From the NCBI RefSeq assembly GCF_964030655.1, contig NZ_OZ034915.1, positions 62,001-126,000 of the forward strand: DNA of 64,000 nucleotides, read 5' to 3'. Positions within the stretch are counted from its first letter, which is position 1, and every line of letters begins with the position of its first letter. The notes under the pieces were generated by a model. The model saw only the letters and a list, made by a program, of their open reading frames with translations, ran no database searches and was not told the origin of the DNA. This document shows positions 25,555 through 36,290 of this stretch, one piece after another. A program made the translations under genes and the position numbers. The stretch comes from Spiroplasma endosymbiont of Poecilobothrus nobilitatus (lineage in GTDB: Bacteria > Bacillota_I > Bacilli_A > Mycoplasmatales > Mycoplasmataceae).

Positions 25555-25974
25555 TTAATGCTCTGACATTTTAATATTTCCTTTATAGCTATAATTTTTC
25601 TTAGCAACTGGTGATTGTAAAACATATTTTAAATTAAATAGGTATTTGCATAAAACTTTTAAATCACCGATAAATTTAGGTGTAGATAGTGGGTTTGTTA
25701 TTTTTAATCCCTTATGAAGTTGATAATCTTCAATTATTACAAGAACTTTATTTAAATAAGAACAAGTTTGCTTTTGAAAGTTGTTTAATATTAAATAGAT
25801 ATTATTTATTGCTTCTTCTTCGTTTTTAGAATGAAAAGTAATATTATTAATTATTTTCTGTTACAAAACATTATAAATAATAATACCAGTTTGCCCACCT
25901 CCAGCAGGGTCAATTGCAATAATATATTTTAATTTATTTGGTTTATTTTTTTGTCAATTTGTAATATTTTTCAT
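25555..25974 (-). pseudogene. RuvC/RNase H-like phage protein with in-frame TAA
   Basis: 139 codons. IIAIDPAGGGQTGIIIYN resembles the first Asp strand of RuvC-like nucleases; VLVIIEDYQ is a candidate Glu strand. TAA at 25861-25863 follows the first motif. It ends KMSEH, overlapping the next gene region. A comparable gene stands in the right-hand prophage at 60515. The fold is inferred from motif shape only. Confidence 0.5.
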
Positions 25975-26213
25975 CCATCGGAAGCCAAATATAAAATATC
26001 GTTAATTTTGTAATGCTGCATATAAGAAGCAATTACATCTCATTTGTTTTTAAATAAATTTAAATACATTTTTGCTCATTCTAAACATTGCAAATCATAA
26101 TGATTTTTATGATGAGAAATACGACAATTAACAAGGTTACAATTAATTCAATCAAATGAAGTTGTTATTTAATTTTAAGTTTTATTAATATACAAACTTT
26201 TATATTCTGTCAT
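25929..26213 (-). pseudogene. Phage-like hypothetical protein with N-terminal stops
   Basis: 94 codons from ATG 26213 with AAAGGA upstream. Two TAA codons at positions 13 and 15; the rest is open (NLVNCRISHHKNHYDLQC and KMYLNLFKNKWDVIASYMQ). It overlaps the RuvC-like gene by 46 bases in another frame. Function unknown. Confidence 0.45.
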
Positions 26214-26229
26214 TATAATAATCCTTTCA

Positions 26230-26346
26230 TTAATTAGCTTTGCCTAATGCTCAATATTCATAATTTATTTCATCTACTGAAACTGGATAAGCTCGTATCA
26301 TTAATTCTTGTAATTTACTTTCAATTTTTTTATTTCATTTTTTCAT
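26230..26346 (-). CDS. Small phage-like protein (38 aa)
   Basis: MKKWNKKIESKLQELMIRAY then PVSVDEINYEYWALGKAN, two UGA/UGA-Trp codons. It ends just before the RBS of the next gene. Too short to assign. Confidence 0.4.
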
Positions 26347-26429
26347 CAAATATTTTCTTTTCTGTAAAAAAATAATATTTTTTTATTGGTTAATATTTTG
26401 ATATTTAGTAAATAATGTATTTTGTATTT

Positions 26430-26830
26430 TAGTATTTATTTACTTCGCCGACCGCTTCACTTTGGGAGTGAGCGGAGGCGTAGGATATTTAATCCCCCTA
26501 CGGAAATAAACAAAAAAAGTTTACCCAGTTATTAATTACGTTTCATCCACCCCTAGACAACTTTATATAAAGAAAATAACCTTTTGGAGCTCCAACCCTC
26601 TTGTTTTTTTAGTGTCCGATATTGTTTTTTCGGTTTAACAACACTCTTTTTATGAAAGCAAGCCAAAAAACATATGCTATGACATTTCGCAAGTGATTAA
26701 TCTTGCCGAGAATTAAAGAAATAAATAGGAATAAATCCATTCGCTTTCACACTTTCTTTAAGGCTTCGTGTCATAGATGAGTTATCCATCTTTAAGTATC
26801 AAAATATTAAGTTTTAAGCGTTGCATTATT
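26430..26830 (-). ncRNA. Candidate structured RNA in the decayed prophage block
   Basis: No ORF, GC clearly above the surroundings. Nested long-range helices: 26677-26684 (CTATGACA) with 26769-26776 (TGTCATAG), enclosing TTAAAGAAA 26713-26721 with TTTCTTTAA 26753-26761, and a local GCAAG/CTTGC hairpin near 26688-26706. A strong hairpin with apical CACTTTGGGAGTG lies near 26457-26475. A similar hairpin ends the RNA candidate at 58301-58336. Orientation inferred from the neighbouring minus-strand genes. Confidence 0.4.
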
Positions 26831-26976
26831 ACCTTTATTGAAAGGAAATTTATAAAAATATCATTTATTTTGTGTATGGAAAACAGAATAACATCTGTTT
26901 TTATGATAAAAGTTCTAAATTTAAAGATACTATCCGATGAATAATGCAAATAAATTTATTTTTTTAATAGAAAAAT

Positions 26977-27007
26977 AAAAAAACAATCTCACAAGAATTG
27001 TTTTTTT
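26977..27007. terminator. Bidirectional terminator at the edge of the decayed prophage block
   Basis: AAAAAAACAAT and ATTGTTTTTTT form an 11-bp stem with T runs on both strands. It is next to GCCGGTTCATCGTACA (27008-27023), whose complement recurs at 57287-57302 beside a similar terminator. Confidence 0.65.
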
Positions 27008-27209
27008 GCCGGTTCATCGTACAGGACGCCATTTTACAACATATTATGCGAATAATAAAATGGAAAATAATTTGTTAATTTATTAAAAAATGAAAATTAT
27101 GCATATTTTTAAATAAAATTATTATATAATATAACTATAAAATAATGAAAATTTATATAAAAATCCAAATGTAAGCAAGTTATTTTAATAGAAAGAGTAA
27201 AAAAAGACA

Positions 27210-27458
27210 ATGATGTTAATTTTATCGCCACAACATATTACCTATTTATTAATTTTAATTTTTGGAATTATTGTGGGGACAATATTGTTAATTATTTGAA
27301 TTTTTCAAAAGAAACGATTAGCTAATAGCGGAGATTATTATGCTAAAAATAATAAAAATTTAGATTTATGAAATTATATTAAACGTAATATTGCTTTATA
27401 TAGTGCTTTTTTTTGTTATGTTATTAGTCTTTCCACTATTTTTCTATTGGTTTTATAA
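27210..27458 (+). CDS. Small membrane protein
   Basis: 82 residues, two hydrophobic segments: ITYLLILIFGIIVGTILLII near the N-terminus and ALYSAFFCYVISLSTIFLLV at the end, with a basic loop between. A second ATG follows directly. RBS weak (GAAAGAG). No family recognised. Confidence 0.6.
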
Positions 27459-27585
27459 AATTATCATTATTTTAAAAAAAAATGAAAAAACTTTACTTTG
27501 TAGTAATTAACCTAACTTTAATTTAGTTAAATTATATAACTATTTAGTAACTATTAATTTATTATTTTAAAAGGAGAAATCAAAA

Positions 27586-29667
27586 ATGAGTGAGAAAGCC
27601 AAGCTTAAACCTTTTATGTCAAAGGCTTGATGAAAACAATCAAATCAAAAGACAATGGGGACTTTAAGTAAATTAAGTAAAGCATTTCTGTTACCAATTG
27701 CGTTGTTACCAATTGCTGGAATATTTTTAGGAGTTGGTGCGACTATTTCATCAAAAGTTGATCCTGCTTCAACAGCTTGATACTTTGGGAATTTTTTAAA
27801 TAAAATGGGAGATATTGCTTTTGGCAATTTGCCAGTATTATTTTGTATTTCTGTTGCAATGGCCTATACGGAGGATGCTGGAGTAGCAGCATTAACTTCA
27901 ATGGTCGGGTTTTTAGTTTTTAATGCAATTCAGTTGTCATTATTAAATGAGGCATATGCCCATATTCAATATGTTGTTAATATTGGGGGTGGTGTTTCGC
28001 CAATTATGGGATTAACTGTTGATGGTGTAACATCAGCCAGCCCAACTTTACTAACGGGTGAGGAATTATTGGAATGAATGAGAACCAGTGACATTTATAA
28101 AGAATTAGTTAAAGAGAATGTTACTGTCACAATTATTAGTTCAGCACGAGTAACTGATCAATTTAACTTGTTATTTTACACTGGCCAAACATGACCAGTT
28201 CAAAATAAATTATTAACTTCTAATTTAGGAATTAATTCATTAAATACTGGTGTTTTCGGAGGGATTTTTGTTGGAGCGATTGCGGCTTTCGCTTATAATC
28301 GTTTTCACAGAACACAATTACCTTCAGCGTTAAGTTTTTTTAATGGGACAAAATTAGTTCCAATTATTATGTTTATGGCAGTAATTCCATTAGCTTTTAT
28401 TTTTATGATTATTTGACCATTAATTGGAACTGGGTTAGCATGATTTGGAAATAACTCAGGAAAATTACCAGTAGGGTTAGATTCTTTAATCTTTGAGATT
28501 TTTGAGCGATCATTAGTGCCATTTGGGTTACATCATGTGTTTTATTCACCATTATGATGAACACAAGCCGGGGGAAGTATGGCAGATTTAATCGCTAATG
28601 CTTCAAAAGACCCTTTAAGCTATATGGCTTTCCTTAAAGATTTACAAGGAGCTGGTTATATTGATGCTAATATTGATTTAAGTACAATTACAGTTGGAAC
28701 AGCACAATCAGCAATTACTAGTTGATTATCAGAACTAAATGCTTCAACAATAGCAGCAGTTGGTGATCAAACAATTATGTATAAAGTTATTGCTGATCCA
28801 AAAATTACCTTTACAATGGTTCAACATATGGGGTTAAATTTAGGGCGATTCCAAGCTGGGAAGTTCCCATTTATGATGTTTGGATTACCAGCAGCAGCAG
28901 CAGGAATGTACTTTAGTGTTCCAAAAGAAAATCGAAAACAAGTAATGGGAATTTACTTTTCATCAGCCTTTACTTGTTTCTTAACAGGAATTACTGAACC
29001 AATTGAATTTACTTTCTTATTTGTAGCACCATGGTTATTTTATGGTGTTCATATGCCATTATGTGCAATTTCATTTATGTTAATGGGATTATTACATGTG
29101 CATACATCAATGACCGTTTCGGGTGGATTTATTGACTTTATTGTCTTTGGTATTATTCCATTTGTTGGTGGAAAAGGAACAAACTTCTATTGAATTCTTG
29201 CAGTTGGAATTCCATATATTGGAATTTATTTTGCAGCTTTCTACTTCGCAATTAAATATGGGAAAGTTAAAATTCCCGGTCGTGATGGTGTCACAAAACT
29301 ATATACTAAAGCTGATTTTAAAGCAAAAAAAGATACTAATGAAACAACTTCATCAGCACCAGCAAAGGGTGATGCGGCAAAACGAGAAAAAGCACGCAAA
29401 ATTATTGAATTTTTAGGTGGTGCTGATAATATTACGGCAGTTGACTCATGTGCGTCACGTTTACGAATTACAGTTGTTGACAGTAAACTTGTCAATCAAG
29501 ATGGAATTAAAGGATTAGGTGGCAGCACTGGAATGCTTATTCGTGGTCAATTGGTTCAAATTATTTATGGTGGAGAACAAGAAGTAATTAAACCATATAT
29601 GCGTGAATTATTAGCTGAAATGCGCAATAATAAAGAGACAACGAATTTAAATTCAAAACAGGGTTAA
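27586..29667 (+). CDS. ptsG: PTS system glucose-type EIICB component
   Basis: 693 residues. The N-terminal EIIC domain has many hydrophobic helices and the signature [12 protein letters not shown] near residue 470. The C-terminal EIIB domain has [16 protein letters not shown], with the phosphorylated cysteine, followed by [10 protein letters not shown]. It imports and phosphorylates a hexose, by similarity glucose; N-acetylglucosamine is a possible alternative. No EIIA is attached. AAGGAG lies ten bases before ATG 27586. The region 27459-27585 holds an AT-rich upstream sequence with no confident promoter. It is monocistronic, closed by a terminator. Confidence 0.93.
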
Positions 29668-29687
29668 AATTAAATTAAATAGATATC

Positions 29688-29720
29688 AAAAAACATTAAT
29701 TAAAAAATTAATGTTTTTTT
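29688..29720 (+). terminator. Terminator of ptsG
   Basis: AAAAAACATTAATT pairs with AATTAATGTTTTTT (14 bp, loop AAAA) and runs into Ts. Confidence 0.85.
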
Positions 29721-29783
29721 GTCTATTTTAACAAATGCTATTTTGTGATAAAATTATAGTATATAAAAATGGAATGGAAAATA

Positions 29784-30824
29784 ATGACATCAATTTTTGG
29801 ATATCCAAAAGAGGAATTACAATTAGATTTAATTGCGCATGGTTTTAAGAAGTATTTAGCAGAGTAAATCTTTGATTGAATATATGTCAAAACATATATT
29901 ATTTTGATGAAATGACAAATATTTCTAAAACTGATCGTAATAAATTACAAGAATATTATACGATTGAGCCATTAAAAATTGTTGTTCAACAACAGTCAAA
30001 AGATGGAACAGTAAAGTTTTTGTTTCAGTTAGCAGATGGCTATAAAATTGAAACAGTTTTAATGCCTCAAAGTTATGGTAATTCTTTTTGTGTCACAACA
30101 CAAGTTGGTTGTAATATGGCGTGCACTTTTTGTGCCTCAGGACTATTAAAAAAAACCCGGAATTTATCAACCGCCGAAATTGTTCAACAAGTTATGATGG
30201 TTAATCTTTATTTAGCAACAACAAATGAACGTGTAAGCCATGTTGTTGTAATGGGAATTGGCGAACCATTTGATAATTTTGATAATACGCTTAAGTTTGT
30301 CAACATTATTAATGACTCAAAAGGTTATCAAATTGGTGCGCGCCATATTACAATTTCTACTTGTGGGTTAGTTCCAAAAATTAAACAATTTGCAGAATTA
30401 AAGACACAAGTTAATTTAGCGATTTCATTACATGCTCCAAATAATACGATTCGTAATCAATTAATGCCAATTAATAAAGGCTTATCCAGTAGAAAAATTA
30501 ATGGATGCAGTTCGTTATTATATTGAGTTAACTAATCGGTGTGTTACTTTTGAGTATATTTTAATTGAGAATGTTAATGATAGTCGTGAAACAGCATTAG
30601 AATTAGCAAAGTTAATTCGAGGATTAAATGCTTATGTTAATTTAATTCCTTATAATAATACAGTTGCAGAAAATGGGTATCAACGCAGTACAAAAATTAA
30701 TCAATTTTTTGAAACTTTACAACAGCAAAAAATTAATTGTATTGTTCGTCGTGAATTTTGGCACGATATTGATGCTGCTTGTGGTCAGTTACGAGCTAAA
30801 AATGAAGGGATTATTAGAAAATAA
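29784..30824 (+). pseudogene. rlmN: 23S rRNA/tRNA adenine C2-methyltransferase RlmN, three lesions
   Basis: Radical-SAM enzyme core intact: [11 protein letters not shown] (Cx3Cx2C cluster), MGIGEPFDN and STCGLVPKI. Lesions: TAA at 29865-29867 where LAEQIFDWIY would be expected; one A missing in the run at 29888-29893; one extra base near 30477-30481 (AAAGGCTTAT, where KAYPVEKL needs one G fewer). All three must be repaired to give one protein of about 346 residues. The next gene starts two bases after its stop, the conserved rlmN-prpC arrangement. Confidence 0.85.
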
Positions 30825-30826
30825 TT

Positions 30827-31588
30827 ATGCAAATACGGTTTGGATACAAAACTGATATTGGTGCTTATCGTAGTAGTAATCAAGATTACTTTGATTTTGC
30901 CAATAATAGTTTTAACAATTATATTGCCATTGTTTGTGATGGTATGGGTGGTCATCGACATGGCGAAGTTGCCAGCAAAATGGCTGTTGATAGTTTGGTG
31001 GAACATTTTAAACGGACAAATTTTAATCATTTGTCCGATGAAGAAATTAATAAATGGTTTCGTCAAACAATTTTAGCAATTCAACAAGAAATGGTTACTT
31101 ATGCTCAAATTTATCCTGATACAAGTGATATGGGAACAACAGTTGTTGCTGCCTTAATTGCTAATGGAAAAGTATATGTTATTAATATTGGTGATTCACG
31201 GTTATATAAATTACATCATAATAAAATTTATCAAATTACTACTGATCAAAATATGGAAAATTCAACAGAATATCGAGAAAAACAAGAATTAGAATTTCAA
31301 GGTCAATATAAAAAACAATATAATATGCATACTTTTTGAAAAGTATTAACAAGTGCTTTAGGACCAACAAAGAATTTAAAAATTGATACTTATGTTATTG
31401 AAGATATTAAAGGGCAGTATTTATTAACCACCGATGGAATTCATGATTATGTTTATGAAATTGATTTAATTGAAACATTAAAATCAGCAAATAAATTAAA
31501 CGATAAGGTTAAAATTTTAATTGATCGGGCATTAGAAAATCTATCAACTGATAATTTAACCGGAATTGTTTTTGAAATAACAGATTAA
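30827..31588 (+). CDS. prpC: PPM-family serine/threonine phosphatase PrpC
   Basis: 253 residues with the PPM metal motifs: DGMGGHRHGEVAS, NIGDSRLYK, TTDGIHDYV and TDNLTGIVF. It removes phosphate from substrates of the partner kinase prkC downstream. UGA/Trp at HTFWKVL joins the frame. It starts two bases after rlmN. Confidence 0.92.
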
Positions 31589-31605
31589 AGCACTGTTATT
31601 TTTAT
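31575..31605 (+). terminator. Hairpin terminator overlapping the prpC stop
   Basis: AAATAACAG (31575-31583) and CTGTTATTT (31593-31601) form a 9-bp stem followed by Ts. It could limit transcription into prkC. Confidence 0.5.
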
Positions 31606-31681
31606 TTGTTGTTTTTTTCTTCTTAGTTTTTTGTGTTATGATGTTTACAAGTTAAAATAATAAGGTAAAAGGGTGCAGAAA

Positions 31682-32695
31682 ATGGAACAAATAACAATTG
31701 GAACAATGTTACATAATCGTTATCAGGTTTTAGCTAAAATTGCAGATGGTGGTATGGCTGAAGTTTTTGAAGGATATGATATGTTATTAAAGCGGCATGT
31801 TGCAATTAAAATTATGACATTAACATTATCAAAAAATAAAGAAGCAGTAGAACGTTTTAATAAAGAATATAATTCAATTGCGCAGTTTTCCCATAATAAT
31901 GTGGTTAAAGTTTATGGTTCATTTCAGGCTTATGATCGTCATTGTTTAGTCTTGGAATTAGTTAAAGGTTATACTTTGAAAGATCGTTTACTAACGTTAG
32001 GTCCTTGCACTGTTAAAGAATTATTATATTTTTTTGATGAAATTAATTTAGCTATTACTGAAGCTCATCATAATGATATTATTCATCGTGATATTAAACC
32101 AGAAAATATTTTGATTTCATATGATGGCAAAATCAAGGTTGCTGATTTTGGTGTTGCAATTTTAGAAAATAGTGAAGATTTAGAATGTGACAAAATCATT
32201 GGAACATCAAAATACATGGCACCAGAAATTGTTCAATCAAAACCAGCAACAAAACGCAGTGATATTTATGCTTTAGGCATTATGTTATATGAGTTAGCAG
32301 TTGGGATGGCTCCTTTTGTTGGGAAAAATCCAACTTTTGTTGTAGTTAAACATGTTAAAGAATTGCCACTACGACCACGGCTGGTAAATCCGTTAATCCC
32401 ACAAAGTTTAGAAAATGTTATTTTAAAAGCAATTGCGAAAGATCCTAGTGAGCGGTTTCAGACAGTAGTAGATTTTAATACTAGTTTACAAGCAATTGAA
32501 ACACCAGAACATCGCTCGGAAAAGCCTTTAAAATTATCAAATATGTTTGAAGTAAAAGGTAAGCAGCGCAAGCTTTATGATCGGTATTATTCTTATCCAT
32601 GATTTTTAAGAATTAAGGTTGCTTGATGTTTTACTTTTTTACTAGTTTGTTTCATTATTGCCTTAGTTTGTATTTGGTTGTTTTTACCAGGGTAA
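31682..32695 (+). CDS. prkC: PrkC-type serine/threonine protein kinase, without PASTA repeats
   Basis: 337 residues. Kinase domain: IADGGMAEVFEG glycine loop, AIKIM lysine, HRDIKPEN catalytic loop, VADFGVA, KYMAPEI. A single membrane segment ends the protein (WCFTFLLVCFIIALVCIWLF), with only about two residues outside. The extracellular PASTA sensor of Bacillus PrkC is therefore absent. ATG 31682 has AAAAGGG eight bases upstream; an in-frame GTG at 31673 is possible. It pairs with prpC. Confidence 0.92.
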
Positions 32696-32701
32696 AATAA
32701 T

Positions 32702-33571
32702 ATGCATCAAACAGGAATGATTATTCTCATTGTTAGCGAGTTTTGTTATGTTAAAAATGATATTGACCATCAAATTTATGCTTGCAAAGCAAAAGGATTA
32801 TTTCGTCATCAAGAAATTAAACCAGTTGTTGGTGATTATGTTCAATTTGAAATTCAAAATGACAAGCAAGGAATTATTTATCAAATTGAACCTCGTAAAA
32901 ATGAATTATACCGGCCACGAATTGCTAATGTTGATCAAGTTGTTATTATTACAGCAATGGCAGAACCGACCTTTAATTCATATTTATTAAATAAATATTT
33001 AGCATTTATTGAATACAAGAGTTTAAAACTAGTTATTGTTTTTACTAAAAAAGATTTAGTAAAAACAGATGAACTTTATCAAAAATATTTTAACTGATAT
33101 CCAAAGTTAGGCTATGAAGTTTATTTTATTAGTAATAAAAAAGATGATAAAAAAGTATGGCAACAATTTGAACAACTTTTTCAAAATAAAATTTCAGTGT
33201 TAACTGGGCAAAGTGGTAGTGGTAAATCATCAACTCTAAATACGTTATTACAAGCAGAAATAATTAAAACGCAAGAAATTTCTAAAGCATTAGGCCGAGG
33301 AAAACATACAACCACGACTAGTGCATTATATGAGTTATTAGATGGAATGATTGCTGATACGCCAGGTTTTTCAACATTTGATTTAAGAGATTATGAAAAA
33401 GGAGGATTAGCCCGCTCTTATCATTTATTTAATCAATATGCTAATGAATGTAAGTTTCGAACTTGCTTGCATTTACATGAGCCACATTGCAAAATAAAAG
33501 CATTAGTTCAAGCGAATGTTATTCCACAATTTTTTTATAATGATTATGTTCGCATTATGCAAGAACAATAG
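32702..33571 (+). CDS. rsgA: Small ribosomal subunit biogenesis GTPase RsgA
   Basis: 289 residues. N-terminal OB-fold (VVGDYVQFEIQND), then a circularly permuted GTPase in the order G4 FTKKDL, G1 GQSGSGKSS, G3 DTPGF, then a zinc site CKFRTCLHLHEPHCKI. It checks 30S maturation. It starts six bases after prkC. Confidence 0.95.
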
Positions 33572-33583
33572 AAAGAGGTAATG

Positions 33584-34264
33584 ATGAAAAAATATCTTGT
33601 TGCACCAAGTGTTTTAAGTGCAAATTATTTAATCCTACAAGAAGAGTTAGCAGCAATTAAGAAAGCTGGTGCCCAATGAATTCATTTTGATGTAATGGAC
33701 GGTGATTTTGTACCAAATTTAACTTTTGGTCCAAAGATTTTAGCTGATATTACTAGTTATAGCGATTTATATCTTGATTGTCACTTAATGGTTAAAATTA
33801 AAAATAGTAGTGTTGAAAATTACTTGATGCCCTTTATTAAAGCGGGTGCATCAGCAATTACTTTGCATTATGAACCATTAACCCAACCACAATTAACTGA
33901 ATTTTTAAGTTTACGAACAAAATTAAACATAAAAATTGGGTTAGCAATTAAACCATCAACTCCAGTTGAAATTATTTCCCCGTATTTAAATCATCTTGAC
34001 TTAGTCTTAGTAATGACAGTAGAACCTGGTTTTGGTGGTAAAACTTTTATTCCAGCAGCAGCAGCAAAGATTAAAATTTTACGACATTATCTTGATCAAA
34101 ATAATGGCAAAACACTAATTGAAGTTGATGGGGGAATTAATGCTGAAACTGCAACCCTTTGTAAACAATATGGGGTTGATGTGTTAGTGGCGGGTAGTTA
34201 TTTATTTGGTCATGTTGATTTAGCAGCAAGGTTGAAAGGATTATTAGCGGATGAAAGCAAATAA
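33584..34264 (+). CDS. rpe: Ribulose-phosphate 3-epimerase
   Basis: 226 residues, TIM barrel: HFDVMDGDFVPNLTFG, DCHLMV, MTVEPGFGGKTF and EVDGGIN, with the metal-binding His and Asp residues in place. Converts ribulose-5-P and xylulose-5-P in the pentose phosphate pathway. ATG 33584 has AAAGAGG five bases upstream; another ATG precedes it. Confidence 0.95.
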
Positions 34265-34859
34265 AGTTTTAATTGTTTGTTCAGAAACAAACTTGGATTT
34301 ACAGCAGTATCAAGATTATTATAAAATTGGTGTTGAACGAGGTGCCTTAGATTTAATTAAAACTTTTGATACTTTTGATCTTTTTTGTTGTGACCAAGAT
34401 AGTTTAACAACAACAGAAGCAAAACTAATTACTAGTAAAGCAAAAGAGTTATTAATAGTTTCCCAAATTAAAGATTATATTGATGGTGAATTAGCCTTAC
34501 AAGAAGCTTTAAAATTAAAACCACAAGAAATTATTTTTATTGCACAAGGTAATCGCTTTGATATGGAGTTGAGTTGTTTTAACTTTATTTATCGTTATAA
34601 TATCATTTTTATGAATGATAATACTTATGCTTATTTACTAAAGCTAGGAATGAATGAAGTTTATCAAAAGGCAGGTTATCGTTATTTTTCATTATTTAGT
34701 TTGCAATCAGCAACTGTGACAATTAGTAATTTAAAATATAATGCTAAACAATTAAAATTGTCAGAATTATCGCCTAATGCAGTTAGTAATGAATTTCTTG
34801 AGTCAGTCGGGAATATTGATGTTTTAACAGGACAAGTTGTTGCAATTTATAGTAAATAA
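34251..34859 (+). CDS. thiN: Thiamine pyrophosphokinase
   Basis: 202 residues. IGVERGALDL, the KDYIDGELALQEA segment (KDxTD-like) and C-terminal NAVSNEFLE with GQVVAIYS are family features. It makes thiamine pyrophosphate from thiamine. It overlaps rpe by 14 bases and ends the rlmN-thiN cluster. Confidence 0.88.
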   Translation: MKANKVLIVCSETNLDLQQYQDYYKIGVERGALDLIKTFDTFDLFCCDQDSLTTTEAKLITSKAKELLIVSQIKDYIDGELALQEALKLKPQEIIFIAQGNRFDMELSCFNFIYRYNIIFMNDNTYAYLLKLGMNEVYQKAGYRYFSLFSLQSATVTISNLKYNAKQLKLSELSPNAVSNEFLESVGNIDVLTGQVVAIYSK

Positions 34860-34860
34860 A

Positions 34861-34887
34861 AATCGGTTTTTAAAACCGATTATTTTT
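34861..34887 (+). terminator. Terminator of thiN
   Basis: AATCGGTTTT and AAAACCGATT pair, followed by a T-rich run. Confidence 0.85.
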
Positions 34888-34899
34888 TGCTTTAAAATT

Positions 34900-34984
34900 T
34901 GGTACCCATGATCGGGATCGAACCGATACGAATTTCTTCGGTAGATTTTGAGTCTACTGCGTCTGCCAATTCCGCCACATGGGC
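34900..34984 (-). tRNA. tRNA-Leu (CAA)
   Basis: On the minus strand acceptor GCCCATG pairs with CATGGGT, the anticodon loop CTCAAAA gives CAA, and a long variable arm is present. CCA is encoded. Confidence 0.95.
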
Positions 34985-35019
34985 ATTTATATCTTTTTAA
35001 TTTTATCGTATTTTAGAGA

Positions 35020-35060
35020 AAAAGGAAGCATAAATTTTAAAATTTATGCTTCCTTTTTTT
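35020..35060. terminator. Bidirectional terminator after rpmB
   Basis: GGAAGCATAAATTTT and AAAATTTATGCTTCC are a perfect 15-bp inverted repeat with A and T runs on both sides. It closes rpmB on the minus strand. Confidence 0.8.
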
Positions 35061-35091
35061 ATTATTTTGTAACTGTGTCCTTGAGCTTTAT

Positions 35092-35289
35092 TTATTGCGC
35101 AATTTGGCCTTTACGCTTTAATGTTTTTAAAGTTCTTGTTGCAACACGTAATGTTTTAACTTCACTGTCAACAACAATGCTTACTTTTTGTAAATTAACA
35201 TTTCATTTACGACGAGTTGCATTTAACGCGTGTGAACGTTTGTTTCCTGATAAAGCGCTTTTGCCAGTAATTTCACATTTTCTTGCCAT
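35092..35289 (-). CDS. rpmB: 50S ribosomal protein L28
   Basis: 65 residues, [20 protein letters not shown], then RRKWNVNLQKV with Trp as UGA, then [11 protein letters not shown]. Typical length. RBS GGAGTGAAAT. It is divergent from yloU/fakA across an IS insertion; in other Firmicutes rpmB also neighbours yloU. Confidence 0.95.
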
Positions 35290-35378
35290 AATTTCACTCC
35301 TTTATATCTACACACTATAAAATAATAACTAATTTTTAAATTAAAAGCAAGTATAAATATAATTTTTATGAAAACCTT

Positions 35379-35930
35379 CTTTAATTTTGTAGAAAACTAT
35401 TGATATTTATAAAATATACCTAAAATTAGGTATATTTTTAATATAAGAGGTGAATAATTAATGGAAAAAATAATTGAAGAATTAATAAATAGTTTAACAG
35501 ATGATCAATTTTTAGAATTTCATGAAAAAATAAAAAAAGAAGCAGAATTAATTAAAAAACAAAAACGCTTAAATGAAATTGATCAAAAATTTAGGAATAA
35601 AGGTATTAAATGTCCTAATTGTCAATCTTTTTATTGTGTTAAAAATCGTCATAATCCTGAAGGAAAACAAAAATATTTATGCAAAAAATGTCGTGCTAGT
35701 TTTGATGCTTTTCGTGATCATTTTACGTATTGAAGTCATTTAAATTATGAACAGTGAAATTTATTGATTCAAATTTCATTATTAGGCCAATCTAGTAAAA
35801 TGATTTCCCACTTTATTAAAATATCACCGAAAACCGCTTGATATAATCGCCAAAAAATAATGAAATCAAAACAATTAGAAAACACCCAATTAAAATTTAA
35901 AACGTTAAATTGCCAAATTTAAATCGAAAC
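35379..35930 (+). mobile_element. IS-A copy 3, truncated by IS-C
   Basis: The left terminal repeat CTTTAATTTTGTAGAAAAC is present at 35379; IS-C begins at 35931, and the distal half is missing. Confidence 0.88.
35461..35930 (+). pseudogene. IS-A transposase N-terminal part (copy 3)
   Basis: Zinc ribbon and HTH region intact (CPNC, CKKC). TAA at 35920-35922 where the intact copy has a Gln codon, followed by the IS-C junction. Confidence 0.88.
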
Positions 35931-36011
35931 TGGATAGGCTACAATTATTAGGGCCATAATTATATAGACTTCAAAATTAGATAAAATTATTAAGAAAGAA
36001 GGAATATAAAA

Positions 36012-36290
36012 ATGGGAAATAAAACTTCATACTCTGAAGAATTTAAAAAACAAATTGTCATGCTATATAAAAATGGTAAAAGTGTTATTAATCTAGGGCA
36101 AGAATATAATTTACCAAAACCAACTATTTATAGTTGAGTTAAAAATTATAATAATTCTGGTTCATTTAAAGCAAAAGACAATCGCACGCTAGAAGAAAAT
36201 GAAATAATAACTTTACGAAAAGAACTTAAAGACTTGAAAATGGAAAATGACATTTTAAAGCAAGCCGCACTGATAATGGCCAAAAAATAA
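36012..36290 (+). CDS. IS-C orfA (copy 3)
   Basis: 92 residues, intact, with RBS AGAAAGAAGGA upstream. It ends at A6 TAA, the frameshift site into orfB. Confidence 0.85.

Noticed and set aside
25337-25558. 73-codon plus-strand frame
   Set aside because: Antisense to the decayed minus-strand prophage genes; codon pattern and RBS support the minus strand.
27036-27062. dif-like sequence near TTATGCGAATAATAAAAT
   Set aside because: It shows some likeness to Xer half-sites, but arm symmetry and spacing do not match well enough without a genome-wide comparison.
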